Source of the DNA: Choanephora cucurbitarum
Lineage: Eukaryota; Mucoromycota; Mucoromycetes; Mucorales; Choanephoraceae
Length of the DNA stretch: 64,000 bases
Assembly (NCBI GenBank): GCA_025331435.1
Contig: JAIWNI010000043.1
Span: 173,813-237,812 of the forward strand
Reading direction: 5' to 3'
The notes under the pieces were generated by a model that was not told the origin of the DNA, searched no databases, and saw nothing but the letters and a program-made list of their open reading frames with translations. Position numbers and translations under genes: made by a program. Within the stretch, counting starts at the first letter, position 1; each line of letters begins with the position of its first letter. Shown piece after piece: positions 47,217-59,879 of this stretch.

Positions 47217-48099
47217 AATTAAAGCTTAATATGAAATGAAGATCTTGTATGGCCTATTACATAGGATAAAAAAAAGGCAACACACTGGATTTGAGCAGAG
47301 TGAGAACCAAAGTGGATAGAGAAATGCAAGGAATGTTAATTCTACTGATTTCCAAAAAGAGAGAAAGGGAAGATTATCCAATGTCTTATTTTGTCAAAAA
47401 AAAGACAAGTCCAATTACTTGATAAAATGTCAAGATAAGCAACAGCCCCTTCAGACAGAGGAATGAGATAGATCGATCAAAAGTATATAAACAATCTGAT
47501 TGGACAACAAAACCGGTTGTTGCTTAAAAAAGACAAATTGGATCATACCATGTGATAATGATCTCATTCAGCTATATAGACTATCAATGCCATGTAAAAT
47601 GTGGTCAAACAACTTCTTTCGATTGCCTGAAAGGTGAATCTTATCATTCATATTTAAGGAATATTTAGAAACAAGAAAAAAAAAGCTTCTCTCCTGATTC
47701 TAAAACTGACTAAATGATCACGGGCAAAAAAAAGATAGAAGGCCATTTCTAATCAAAGTTCCCGCTTAAAATAAAAGCTAAGAATGATGCCTTCTCTTAA
47801 TTTGTCATTATGCTGTTCATATGATCCCTTAAAAATAGACAGTGCTTGTGTTCAGGTCATATGATTTATCAAAATGATTAAAAACCTCCCCCTTTTTTTT
47901 TTTATTTTCTCACATTTTATTTATCGACTTGGTTACTAAAGTCGTTTTTTTTTCGATTTTTTTTCTATCTCTTTATTGATAACAAAAGAAGAAAAAAAAA
48001 AAGAGCTTGAAATCAAAAGAAAACTATGTCAATTTGTTGCTATAGAAATATCTCATATCAGAAAAAAAAAAGAACACGAAAAAACAAATCATAAAATAA
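47217..48099. other. Intergenic region
   Basis: No gene is supported. The 3' part is rich in A and T homopolymers (47890-48000). A short ORF at 47976-48170 overlaps the next gene in another frame and looks spurious. Confidence 0.4.
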
Positions 48100-48984
48100 A
48101 TGACAAACTTCCTTATTTACTTGCTATCGTTCATTGGCATTGTACCAATCACCGAACAAGAATCAGATAACACTCACTATAGACAGTCAAGTCGCACAAG
48201 AAGAAAAGAAGAAGCATGCTTGCACCTGGATAGTTCAGATTTCGTCGTCTCATCACTGATGGTGCATGAAGCAGAATATGATGAAAAGAAAGGCCTTGTG
48301 GTAGATGACCTTCAGACTTGGATCAGTAGACTTTCAAGAATGACACTTTGCCAAATCCTGACTTCTACTATTAATGAACATCCTAATGTGGGTGATGAAA
48401 TCTGCAATAGACATTACAAAAAAGCTTACTCTGCTACCAAATCCATCAAACCTATGCTCCCTAAAGAAGAAGAACAAGATGTACTTGTGATGATTCAACA
48501 GAAGGCAAGAAATATATCCCATCAACTAGACAATCTAAGACCAAGTGAGCAATTTGGCAAGGCTCATTATGTCTATAACCAACTTCAACAACTCGTTCGA
48601 TCATTGCCTATCCATGATCATGACTCTTTTGTCACTCTCTTTAGCCTGATCGTATTAGCACAAGAAAGCTTATCTGCACCCAGTGAAGTACGCCAACATC
48701 TCTTTTATGATGCAAAGCTGGGTCGTGTCTTGATACTTGAACTGGCCAGTCTGCTTAAGAACTTTCGGCCATCTTTCAAAAAGAACTCACATCTTTCCAC
48801 CAGCATGGATCAATACTATTGGTCTCATGTGCTTAAACAAGAGCAGAACTGGCTATCTTGCTTGGAAGACATTTGTTCAAAACTATCCCGCTACGATGCT
48901 ACTTGGGAATACCGTAATGAATACCAAGATGTGCTTATCATTGCTGAGCGCTATCATAAATCTTCTTATCTCTCTATTAAATAG
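48100..48984 (+). CDS. Possible Cut8/Sts1-like proteasome-tethering protein
   Basis: Uninterrupted 294-codon frame. The middle reads LSRMTLCQILTSTINEHPNV, resembling the short helix-loop around a conserved His-Pro in Cut8/Sts1 proteins, which anchor proteasomes at the nucleus. Downstream it is all-helical: LDNLRPSEQFGKAHYVYNQL, LPIHDHDSFVTLFSLIVLAQ, and a C-terminal helical bundle. A basic cluster (RQSSRTRRKEE) near residue 30 could be nuclear-localising, as in Cut8. The first ~20 residues are hydrophobic and may be an artefact if a different start or upstream exon is used. Family call is tentative; the gene itself is likely real. Confidence 0.5.
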   Translation: MTNFLIYLLSFIGIVPITEQESDNTHYRQSSRTRRKEEACLHLDSSDFVVSSLMVHEAEYDEKKGLVVDDLQTWISRLSRMTLCQILTSTINEHPNVGDEICNRHYKKAYSATKSIKPMLPKEEEQDVLVMIQQKARNISHQLDNLRPSEQFGKAHYVYNQLQQLVRSLPIHDHDSFVTLFSLIVLAQESLSAPSEVRQHLFYDAKLGRVLILELASLLKNFRPSFKKNSHLSTSMDQYYWSHVLKQEQNWLSCLEDICSKLSRYDATWEYRNEYQDVLIIAERYHKSSYLSIK

Positions 48985-49435
48985 CATATTCATTTATCCA
49001 CCGGCTATTTTTGCAGATAGAAAAAAAAATATTTTATCCCTATAATGAAAGTTCTAAAGACATCGTTGTTTATTATCTTTAATAAAGGAGTATGAGATCA
49101 ATAAACTCTTAGTGCTGCCATTGCAATAGAAAATGAGAGCCACTTTTAGCATTACTTCTGTATTGGAAAGAACTGTGTGTGTACTGTGAGATAACATCAT
49201 CAAAGCGACCATGGAAAATATCTGCTTAGGAACAGCATTACAACACTAGGACTGGGTTACTTGAATGTATTTTTAATTCATGAGCGATTGCTTTGTGCAA
49301 ACAAGATATAATAATAGTCTGACAAGCATAAAATAAGATGACATGAAAAGAAATTTTTCACTATGCAAATATTAATATCATTATCGTTCATCATCAGAAG
49401 GGAGTATAGCTGTTACTGGTGTCATCGTTAGAAGC
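48985..49435. other. Intergenic region
   Basis: No gene or repeat was recognised in this ~450-base AT-rich stretch. Confidence 0.4.
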
Positions 49436-50013
49436 TTACAATCTATCAATGCCATATTGTTTTGCTTCAGCTATATCTCTTATTGCTTCTTCTCTCTCCA
49501 CAAACCTTCCAATGTTTTCCTTTCTTAACGGCCCTTTGACTTCATCTTGTTGCCCTCAAATTTGCTGTAAAACAATTTATTGTTAGCTATCACATCCATA
49601 TATAAACATCGCTATCATATATATCATACCCTAGATTGGGCTTGCAAATCAAAGACTTGAAGCCAATCAATCATATCTTGAGGAGGAACTGGAACTGTAT
49701 CGCTACGTCTCTCTTCAAAAACAAACATCTTCTGTTCATTGACATGGCAGACAAAGCCATCTTCCGCTTGAATAATTGTACACTAACGGCTTTATACTTT
49801 ACAAACGTTTTGTAGTTAGCATTCTTGAGTTCATATGCTTTGGGGATCACAACAGAAGTCAATATTTTAAGTATTTTCAAAGCACTGTCTTGCGTATGAT
49901 CACTAAGACGCACTGGCTGTGCCTAGAAGACGTCAAATACACAGACACATGGAGGACATATATAGGACTCTCTGGAGTTGGTTTAAAGCCAAAGTAAAGA
50001 TAAAAGTGCCCAT
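49436..50013 (-). pseudogene. Unidentified small gene, probably decaying
   Basis: Several protein-like blocks lie in order on the minus strand. From an ATG at 50013: MGTFIFTLALNQLQR, a possible intron, AQPVRLSDHTQDSALKILKI, KNANYKTFV, then in another frame CTIIQAEDGFVCHVNEQKMF and VPPQDMIDWLQVFDLQAQSR. A likely intron (about 49560-49630) follows, then VKGPLRKENIGRFVEREEAI and AKQYGIDRL with a TAA at 49438-49436. Two junctions do not keep phase. The first would need either a frameshift or an implausible 20-base intron (GTAAAG to GTTAG). I do not recognise the family. It is either a recently broken gene or one affected by sequence error. Confidence 0.38.
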
Positions 50014-50145
50014 TTTTTTTTTGCGAATTTATCAGGAAGGTTGAAAAAGACCTCTTGGCAAGCTTCGAAATTGATTAACAAAGACAGCTTACTGCGTCTT
50101 TCCTTTTTACATATTGTTCTTTTCCCCTGAAGACAGAAAGCAGCC

Positions 50146-50392
50146 TTTTAAGAGGTGCTTAAATTGAAAAAGGCGTATGTTTTTTCTTTCAAGAACGGAT
50201 ACTAACCATTACAATCTAACTCGACTGCCTAATTTATCACCGTGTTATTGGATATAGCATTGTTCGTTATCAACGCTTGAGAAAAAATAGGCTAAAGTCA
50301 GGTTGAAAACATTACAGATTCGGTTTGAAACTTGAAAAAGTTACTTCAATTAAAAAAGTCTGGTACCTTTTAAATCCAAACACCTCTTAAAA
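50146..50392. mobile_element. Candidate short inverted-repeat element with TTAA ends
   Basis: TTTTAAGAGGTG at 50146-50157 is mirrored by CACCTCTTAAAA at 50381-50392, with partial similarity further in. TTAA occurs at both ends, which would suit a piggyBac-like non-autonomous element, but TTAA is common in AT-rich DNA. No second copy was seen in the window, and no coding capacity. Confidence 0.38.
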
Positions 50393-51531
50393 CGTTAGAT
50401 ACAAGCAACAGGCTCTCTGCGGATTGTAGCGGGACAAAAACGAGAGAAGGGAAGGGGGAAGTAGAAAGCCAATTCTGAAGAAACACTCAAAGCTGAGAAT
50501 AGTAGCTGAGGTGCGTCTTCATTTAGGTCCAACAATTGCAGCGAATAACAAAGAAGAGAGATTAGCATTTACTTCATGAATTGAGGTATCATTTTTTTCT
50601 CTAAGAGCCGACCAAATGGATGTATGTAAAGCAACCACTTGTGTATGAGGGAAGAATTTTCGATTTGTTTGAAACTTATGCTACAGCAATTATATGCTTG
50701 TCAATTAATTCTTGCCCTCAAAGGGCTTCTTTCTTAGCATAACAGATGTCTTTCTCCATTCTTTAAATACCAAATGAAGTCGAAAAGCCTTTCAATAATT
50801 CACGTAAATATATGACATTTGCTTGTTTTGTTAAATCAAAGCAGTAAAGTTGATTTTCTTCTTCTTCTCATTCGCACTTCAATTTATAGTATACACAGGG
50901 TACTCTTCGTACTCGCCTCATTTCTTTTTTCAAACTTCATAATAAACGACAATCTTTCTTGAAAGCAATGATAAAGAAGAAGCAATGAATGATTCTTCAT
51001 ATAAATTATCTAAGCATTTGATAAACAGGATGCTTATTGATGAAATAATGTCTTGAATAGGAATCATTGGCTCTTTATCTTTTTTGCTCTGACTATCATC
51101 AATTTTCAAAAAGATTGGTGCTTGGTTTTCATCGTCTCATTTAACCCTGAATTTACTGGTGTGTTTATTGCCAACTCTGTTATTTGCTTCCCTGTTGACT
51201 CCTTTGTTCATTCTATTATTGACTAGGCCCTCTGCTTCATATAAATTATTTACCTTTAGACTGGTGAAGAAAGGAAAAGCAGGTGTCATCAATTTTTAGC
51301 CCCATTTTTTTTACGGATGCGGATTATGCCAAGCAATTAGAAACTTCATCCATGATTATATCTATAGAAAAATGACTACCATTCTTTTTACAAGTCGCTC
51401 CCGATGGTTATTGAAGACGTTTGCCTTATTCCTTAAAGCCATATGCGCTTTGGATAGATACAAAAGAATAACTGAAGCAGACAAAGAAGCGGCTACCTTC
51501 TGGAAGCATAGCTTAAAGAGCTACTCACATA
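50393..51531. other. Gene-free spacer
   Basis: No coding sequence or repeat was recognised. It is AT-rich with stops in all frames. Confidence 0.4.
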
Positions 51532-51705
51532 CAATAGTCGCTTGATTTAAGAGTGTGCATATTTTTCATAGATACACTCTTATAGTGAGCATGTTCTCAA
51601 ATCGAATGATATTGTAGTGCTTGATGTGATTTTCAAGTAAAAGGGTTGCTATTCTTATATTAAGCATACTCCTAAATCAGACACTTTTAAATCGAGCGAC
51701 TATTG
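51532..51705. mobile_element. MITE copy 2 (Tc1/mariner- or pogo-like, 174 bases)
   Basis: Terminal inverted repeats of about 25 bases: CAATAGTCGCTTGATTTAAG at the left and AAATCGAGCGACTATTG at the right. TA lies directly outside both ends (51530-51531 and 51706-51707), the target-site duplication of Tc1/mariner-superfamily elements. Internal blocks match copy 1 at 20913-21087. No ORF. Confidence 0.85.
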
Positions 51706-52989
51706 TATCAATAAACGATAAAATACCAAATTTGCCAATTATTCTAAATAAGTATCATTGGCATTCTTCATATAAGACATATGTAGGGAAGCATTATAAG
51801 CCCTGATGGTAGTTTAAGCGTATGGAGCTTATTCACTCAAAGCAGCTCTACAATCACTTTTTCATTAATGCTTAAGCTTAAACGAGACATTCCTATTAGG
51901 AATTAATGAGCCGCTGATAGGCGTGATCAGCTGACGACATTTGTCTATACATATAAAAATATGTCTACACATATTTTTGCATATGTAAATACAAAAAAAT
52001 CCTTAAACAGCTCAGTGACAGCACAAATGCCGGAGCATTTGCACTCACAAACTATTTCATATGTATCTGCAAACCCAGTGCACTGTAGCAACAGCTTATA
52101 GCAACCGGTCAAACTTGCTCTTTTTTTTCAAAGTTTAACGTCTTTCAATCTACTTTTGTTGCGATAGAATTGCGTTGTCATAAAACAACCTTCAACTGCA
52201 ATACTTAATAGCAGTTACATTTTAGTAAGACAGAAAAATTTTCAAAAGTAAGGTTCTTTCATGCTGTTAAAGCTGATTTCTTGATTTCTCTTGCCAGGCT
52301 TTCTTTATTCTCTACTTTCTATCACCTACAATTTTTATACAAAGGCTACTTGCCAACTTAATGTCCAATCGCTTTTCTTTCTTCTTTTTCTTTTTACCAT
52401 TGGTTGACAAACTGAAGAAGTTGAGACCTACTGTTTTTTTTCAAGACAACAATAGTAACATCAATAAAACAAAGTAGTAAATCATACTTCTAAAGCACTT
52501 GACACAAAAAAAGTAGTTGTACTTCAAAAAAATCAGTGTCTGTAACCAATATGTCTAAGGATTCTATACCAACAAAAAAAAAGACATGCATTCAAAAAGC
52601 CAATATCGAATTAACTTGATTTATCAAACACGACTTTCTTCACTCAGGAATAGTTGATCAACAGGCAAACAACAGGCAAACAACAGACTAATATCACGCG
52701 AATGAGCCAGTCATTGACCATTGTTTTCCTTCTTCCCATACAAACTCATATGCTTTTGTTTTTCAGCCCATATAATCAGCTATACCGCTCTCAGACAATA
52801 ACACAACATTTTCGTTTCCTCTTTTTCCTTTTCTTTTCAAACAGGGACGCAAGGTACTAATCAAGTTTGCTTCTCCTTCAGACAGCACTGCAAATGTATT
52901 TGATAGCTTGCTCACATACTATCTTTAATGCGTCTATCAGGATCAAATCATTAAGATAAACGACAAGAGGCTCTATATGTAAGATATGC

Positions 52990-54330
52990 ACAGCATGGAC
53001 TATTGGTAACATCATCATCGTATTACCATAGTGATACTAAAAGTTTTGGAGAATGAACATGTCAACAGGACGTTTTCTCACATTGTTCAGTATACCTTTA
53101 CTCCTTCTATCAGAGATGTTGATACTAATGTCATTCTGTGCGTCTATACTCCTATCGTGTAATTGAACTAGATACTGAAGGTATGTCGTATCTTGTATTG
53201 CTCAAAGAAAGGACTTATTCTAACTCTCTCTCTAACTCTTTCTTTTTGTAGGCGTAGAATGATACACTTAATGTATACACAATTATGTCACTTGACAATG
53301 GCACTTTATATATACCGAGTTTGTCAACTTACAACAAAAAAGCAAGCGATGCGCAGAAGGTTATTTCAGGTACAGAAGGCAACAGATTCTCAATCAACTG
53401 GCAATTTTTGAAGCACGAGTGCAGTCAGTTTGACAGATCCGCCAAGCTAGTAACTATCTAGCCACGAAAGAGATGCCTGTTCTATATAGGTTGATCCAAT
53501 TCGGTGCATCTTGTCTATGTATCGCTATAAGCATCGTAGCATATCAATACAGTCGGTACATTCTAATGCTTGGTTCATTTACTGGTAAACTATAAGTAAA
53601 TAGAAAGGGTGTGATTTTTTACTAACCATTGTTTTCCTTGCCCTGTCTTTCTATCGTAGCTAAATGCTGTGATGTTGGCTATCTTACAACTTGGAGCAAT
53701 GTTTAGCTTGATATTGTGCTAAAGGTACGGATAAGACCTAAGCTCTTATACCAGCACATTGATGATTCGTTCGAGGTGATGTCTTCGGGTACAAACCATC
53801 ATGGCAGCAATGACACTTCAATGTTCCACACGTTTAGACTCTTTATCAACAGATGCACAAAGTATTTGGGTGATGGCAACATTCGCTTGTTAATATCATG
53901 CCAACAATGCTTGAGCTATTTTTATACCGTCTGTACTATGATGGAAATGTCAAGATTCAGTGTGCTTGACTAATACGTGTTGTCTTTAGACATGGCAACA
54001 CCAATCCAAAGAAAACGCAAAAGGTCGTCATGGCAGAAAAAGAAAAAAGTGGACGAAAAAAATCAAGAGAGAGATTGGCATGTCAAAATACAGCAACATA
54101 CACCGATGGACACAACTAAAGTCTTCGTTGAGCCATTCAGCAGTGAAAGCGATTGTATCAAGAAAAGAAGCCCCTCTAGCTCTTGCAAATCCTTTGACTC
54201 TCTGGTAAGATGTTACACACAGGTTGGCTTGCTTTTCTAAGGTCTTCCCTTAAGAACGAAGGAAAAGAAAGAGAAGAGGATTAGAAAAACATTGTCAAGT
54301 AACCCTGCAAGTCCTACTGATCCTATCTCG
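52990..54330 (+). other. Possible relic coding region, unidentified
   Basis: Plus-strand pieces with protein-like composition occur in order: VLENEHVNRTFSHIVQYTFT followed by SIRDVDTNVILCVYTPI (about 53040-53160), MSLDNGTLYIPSLSTYNKKA (from about 53287), a membrane-like helix RLIQFGASCLCIAISIVAYQ (about 53490), LNAVMLAILQLGAMFSLILC (about 53660), and a basic frame MATPIQRKRKRSSWQKKKK (about 53992). Stops interrupt them and splice phases do not link all pieces. It could be a decayed membrane-protein gene or chance. Confidence 0.2.
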
Positions 54331-57300
54331 GCAAGCATAAACTAATCGGTGATTGCTCTTACCAAGGGGGATGCCTCTGGTAGCATCTGTGAAAGTGAGT
54401 GTCTCTGGTTGATATCCAAAAAAAAAAACTCTCGCTTTATCAATTAGACACCTTGTTGAGTAAGTCGAAAGCATACCCTCCCTTACATATGTACGCTTGT
54501 GTTTTTTTTTCTTTTCTACTTCTCACTCGCTAACATCTTCGTTAACAAGTACAACTCGTTTTTTTTTTCACTTATTTTCTTTTCAGCTGTTTTGAATCTA
54601 CAGACCAAATTGACTACTTGGCCCTGAAGTTTGGATTTAACACATCGGAGGGTTTTTTTCCAAAAGAAATCGCGCTTACTTTTTAAGCTGTTTGTGCTTA
54701 TGCTTCTGAAGATACTAGTCGATTGTGAGTGGAAACGGAATCACTATGCTCAAGGCTTTGGTATGAGGTGAAATCTGGAAGTAATAGGCTGTTTGTCAGG
54801 GCATCTTCTGCGGTAACAGTGCTCACTGTACGGTTCTTTTCCTGTTTAAGGTAGGTGATCTCGGTTCCTATGGGGTCTATTTGACTCTATCTTGGGGGTA
54901 TAAAATTTCTCGGACAAACCTTTCTTTTTTTTTTATGCCTTCGTTTTTTTCTCGGGGATAAGGCAATAGAGAGGCAGGTTAGGTCTTAGACGAAGTATTA
55001 TTTAGTGGCGATAGTTTGACTCGTTGGAGCCATTATTTTTGATATAAAATAAAAATGAAATGAAATGAGATTCTGTCTTTGCTGCTTGAATGTTTGTTTT
55101 TTCTCTGCTGTGTGCTTTATGGCATTACTCGAAATTAAAACAGACGTAAATAGAAAGTACTGACTATCAAATGCCATAGCTTCTCTTGACAGTCAGACTC
55201 TTCTTTGATCTCCGTAACACTGTCATAAGCAGACCAAGCTATTGTCAGACACCACACCCTACATTGTATAACCATCATTCTACAGCAACCCACAACATTA
55301 GTCTTCGCACAGCATAGATCAGATGCAGATCTTCTTGAGTCTCATAGATTTCCCATCCATCTATCGTATTCTTCATATTCAGGCAGTTCCATCCTTGTAT
55401 ATCCTCATTTACAGCACTTCATGATATATATATATGTTTCCGTCAAACTCAGTTGTAAACATTAATTTGCAGCATGCTCTTTATTGATATTGCGCCAGTC
55501 CTTCTGCCAACTCATATGCTGCTCGTTGAGTTCAGCACAAGAATAATGCTAATTCTGGTCTTTCTCTTTTTTCCCTCCTTTTTTCTTGATATAACGCGAA
55601 GGTCCTTTCTACTACATACAAAGACTGTAAGGACAGACTGAATGACTAACTATACACGCACAATGGTCAGGCTGTCTTACTTTACAACGAAGTAATTACC
55701 TTTTGGAAAAAGACAAGAGAACACAACGAGTTTCAGTTTTATTGTACAATGCATCACACTTGATGAGTTGAAGCCCTTCTACTAAGAAAGAAGAAGTTCA
55801 TGCATATGCCCAAGTATCGTAGATCTTATGAACTCTAGGTAACAAGCAGCAGAAAATATTCAGCAACCAGCCTCAGGAGATGCACTTCCACTGTGAACCA
55901 AACTTGCTCTGTTCAATCTATTTGTATACGCCTCTTTTTCTCATTTTGTTAACCTCTGACTCGTGTCTTATCCATGCTTTTAGCGTCTGCTTTGCATGTT
56001 TAGTCAATTCACGATATCCATCGTATCATCGTATTCTAATTGATCCTTTTATCCTTTGCATCTACACTAGCCTCACCCATGTTACTCTCATTCACTTGAC
56101 TACAAACATGCGAGTTATATCCTTTTCATAACCGCTTTCTTTAACCTAATCAAAGACATAAAGTCAACTCAGTTAAGTCTTTGCTTGCCATCTGTTTGTT
56201 TACTTACTCTAGTCGACTGCTACGGAAGCAATCGTCCGTCGATATAAAAAAAAAGAAGAGGAAGGGATTGAAGATGTGTAGACTGAGAGTCAATCTAGCA
56301 TAACAAGATTAGGCACTTGGAGAAAACAATTATGAAAATTGAGATGTCGCGTCGCTAAGTGATTGTTGGTAAGGCTGTTATTGCTCTTGCTGTTGTTGCT
56401 GCTACTTCTCTTAGCTACAGACTTGGTCAGCTTGCCTCCATCTTTGCTGATTTTGGAGCAAGTTTGAGAAACAAAAAGAAAAGAAAAAGTGGTAGAAATG
56501 AAACAAAGGAACAAACAAAAAAAAAGGCAGAAACCAAATTGGATTTGGCTTCTCTCGTACTCCCCTTGTATCACTTACTGCTATAGTGTCGAACATATCA
56601 CATCTGGCTACCTCTTCTCTTTAGCTACTATGATCATTAAACAGCCCATAAAGATGGTCTTAGAAAATAACTAATACTAAGAAAAAAAAAAGAGATAGAG
56701 AGAGAGAAAAAGAAAGATCGGTAACCAGTTAAGCACCAATCGGATCGCTCCTTGACTTAACTAAGAAGCTTCTTTTTTGCGCATATTTTATAATCACTTA
56801 TTGAAGTATATATTGACTACATGTTTAGCTAGGTCGGGTTAAGTTCTTTTTTTTTTTCTCTTCTTTTGGCCTTTTTCCATAAGAGAATCTATTTTACATG
56901 AAAAAAAGCGTAGAGCTGTGTAACACAAAACCTTATTTTGAGTAAGAGAGTAAGAGGGCTTTAGTTTTTTTCTCCATACCCTAAACTCATAGCTTCAAGT
57001 AAAAGAACTATGTCTCAACAGATCTAGTAAAAACAGAAGAGCTGGCTGACAACACTAGTTTATGCTGCAAACAGTATGCCACAAACCGCAAAGATTCTTC
57101 TATCTGTCGACGATTGCTTTAGTCATCGTGTGCAATGAATGATAGCCAAACATTGTTGTAATTTCCTTCAAATCAGACCTTACAAACTGCTTACAACAAA
57201 TCCTCTTGGTCTTCTTTTAGTTAACTCAGGAAAGGTTGTATCTCGTTTTTTTTTCTTTTCTCGATTATGCAGACATAGCTGCAAGACCAAAAGTGCTTTA

Positions 57301-57910
57301 TTTTCTTTATGAGTTCTGCTCAGCATTGACACTTGTTACAAAAAAGAAACAAAGACAGAAGATTAAGACAAGACTGTATAGATGATGGAGGCAGCAGCAA
57401 AGCTGTAGTCGCCAGTATCATATCATTTCCATATGGGTGAAATCAAATCCTCTCAAAAACTTCTGCCTAGTATTTCGAACAAAGCAATAGCACTCAATGT
57501 TCCTCCATCCATTTTCTTCTTAGCCCTTGTAAACATACTGGATCCCTTGTTTGGGAATGTCGTTAAACTCAATACTTCAACTTTTAACTCAATGTCTCTC
57601 TTCTTTTCCTTTTTTTTATGAATACATGTAGACCTTTATTCCTTTTCTTTTCTTTTCTTATTTCGAATAATCTCCAGCGCACACCATTTTTTCATCCTAA
57701 CTCTCTTGAATTACCATGCAAACTCCATCACGATGCCTTGAAACAAACCTTCCTCTTTCATCGCGCGAGATCTATTCCATAGAGCAACGACAACTAACTG
57801 AATGACTGTCTCGTATCACGCCTACAACCGTTCAGAGTATTCAAAATGGCACCATGCTTCTTACATCAGCCGAATAAATGTTCTTTATACGTTACCATGG
57901 TTTTGTGGTT

Positions 57911-58004
57911 AAGTCTAATCCAGTCTAATCCAGTCTAATCCAGTCTAATCCAGTCTAATCCAGTCTAATCCAGTCTAATCCAGTCCCATCTAGTCCCATC
58001 TAGT
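57911..58004. repeat. 10-base minisatellite (CAGTCTAATC)n
   Basis: Seven near-perfect copies of CAGTCTAATC run from about 57911 to 57980, followed by two variant units (CAGTCCCATC, TAGTCCCATC) to about 58004. The first unit differs at its first base. There is no ORF across it. Confidence 0.93.
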
Positions 58005-59879
58005 CTGGACCGCTTGCGTGCATCTCTTCTCTAGCTTCGTCTCTCACTCTGCTTCTATATCTACCTCCTTCGTCCCTTTTCTTGTCTCGTAGCTTACTTT
58101 TTGTCAGCACTCTGCTAGCTCTCTTTTTTACAGCTGGTCGTCAACTATTTTCCATCTTTGATAATCCAAGCCTCAACACTCAACGTACACCTGTTATCGC
58201 ATCCAATTCCTTTCGTTGAAGGTCTTTAGCATCTACAGCGCTGTCAGCGCATTCCCGTATTCAACCATCGGTGCGTCTGCGCATTGTGTCCTTTCCCTCT
58301 TGTCTTTTTCTCCCAGGACCAGCTATTCTACAAGCTTCGTGTCTCTTCATCTCGTCCGTATGTTCGCTTTGAGCTCTCTGAGGGTATTGAACTGGGTTGC
58401 TGTCTAGTACCTATCGTTTTTTTCGTCGTTGTCGTCGTCTTCTTCGTCTTCCGATCTTTCTTTCGCTGGAAATACACCCTAATACACCAAATGCAAGTTA
58501 CATCGTCCAACCAGCTTTGCTCATAACCAGCTAATCTCAAAGGTACATCTTACTCTACTGGCGTCTTGAAAGAGCCCATCCGTTTTCTTGTTCTTACCGA
58601 GAGCCTCCCAGGTCTTGTCAAGAGTGCAAAAATAAGCAGGGAGGGGGAGGGGGCAGAAACTGCATACAAACGAAACTCGGCTCGTGCTTTCGATGCAAGA
58701 GCCAATATTACTTGTCGTTGATGTTACGTCCCATGCTGGTCTTTATGCATCTCCGGAAAGGGGGTCGTTCAGAGGCAGACTCTGCTCGAAAGAAAACATA
58801 ACGAACTCTGCTGCTTTTGACTCGCTGATCAAAGAAGAGGAGAAAGCGAGAATAAGTGGTTAGATGTCAGACAAACCAGCATTCTGCCTTGCATTCACTG
58901 TTTGTTTGAGGATAGGTTGGCCACTTTTTTTTGGCATTCAAGTCGTCGTTGTCTTGAAAAGTGACTCGTTTACTCTGAAACTTGCGTTGCTGATAGCTCC
59001 AACTCTCGTGAAAACATGAAACTGATCAGAAGGTGCGGCTTGCTATAAGAAAAGTAGGGAAGGAAACAAGCCTCAAAGTGATCAGTGGTATCCAAGACGA
59101 AAAGAAAAAAAAAATGAAAAGAAAAAAGAAGAGGAAAGGAAAGAGAGAAATTACAATGTCAGCAACTGAAGTCTCTTGGTTTGAAGCGATCAAAGAGAAT
59201 CTAAGCTCCAAGCAGTCTCGAGATGCTTTAGAGAATGTTTGAATAACTAAAATGAGGTGCTATCGCTTTCGGCAGAGTCTTTGAATCAATTGGAATTTTG
59301 TCTAGCAAGAGAAGCGTAAATCTTGCATCAAGTCTCACATACTCACTCCAGGTTTTTCTTTTCTTTTCTACTTTTCCTTTGAGTAATGTTTTTAGCGGCT
59401 TACAACAAAAAGCAAAAAAAAAAAAAAAAGTGATCCATAGATATCCAAATATTATTTACAAAGGGAACTATGGTACCAGAGCTTACTTTTGGTTTTGTGT
59501 GATGGTAAAGAGCTGTTTATTGCTTTTGATTGCTTTGCATTTTTATTGTTTTCTTTAGAAGTTACCCGCAATTACAGAATAATTTTGTTCAATAAATCAG
59601 ATAAAGTGTAATGTGAAATGACTAGAGCTTTTATTGATGCAAAATAGTAGAGAAGAGTTGCTTGAGATAATAACAACAACAATAAGAGAAAAAGAGAGAA
59701 GAAAGCAGATAGACATTGACTTTTTTTTGGATTATTTTGCTTGTGACTGGAAAAGAAGAGCAGAGAAAAGACAAAGACCAGACGATAGAACAAGAGAACA
59801 ACGACGAGAAAAGAAGACCAAGACAGAGACAAAGAGAGTCAACAAAGAAAAAGACCATAGTGTGAGTTGCCTTGAAAGC

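Noticed and set aside
56290..56674. Overlapping ORFs near 56.3-56.7 kb on both strands
   Set aside because: Mutually overlapping, low-complexity, without a conserved motif.
58636..58660. G-rich run as a G-quadruplex
   Set aside because: Only three separated runs of three or more G are present in AGGGAGGGGGAGGGGGC, so a standard four-tract quadruplex is not met.
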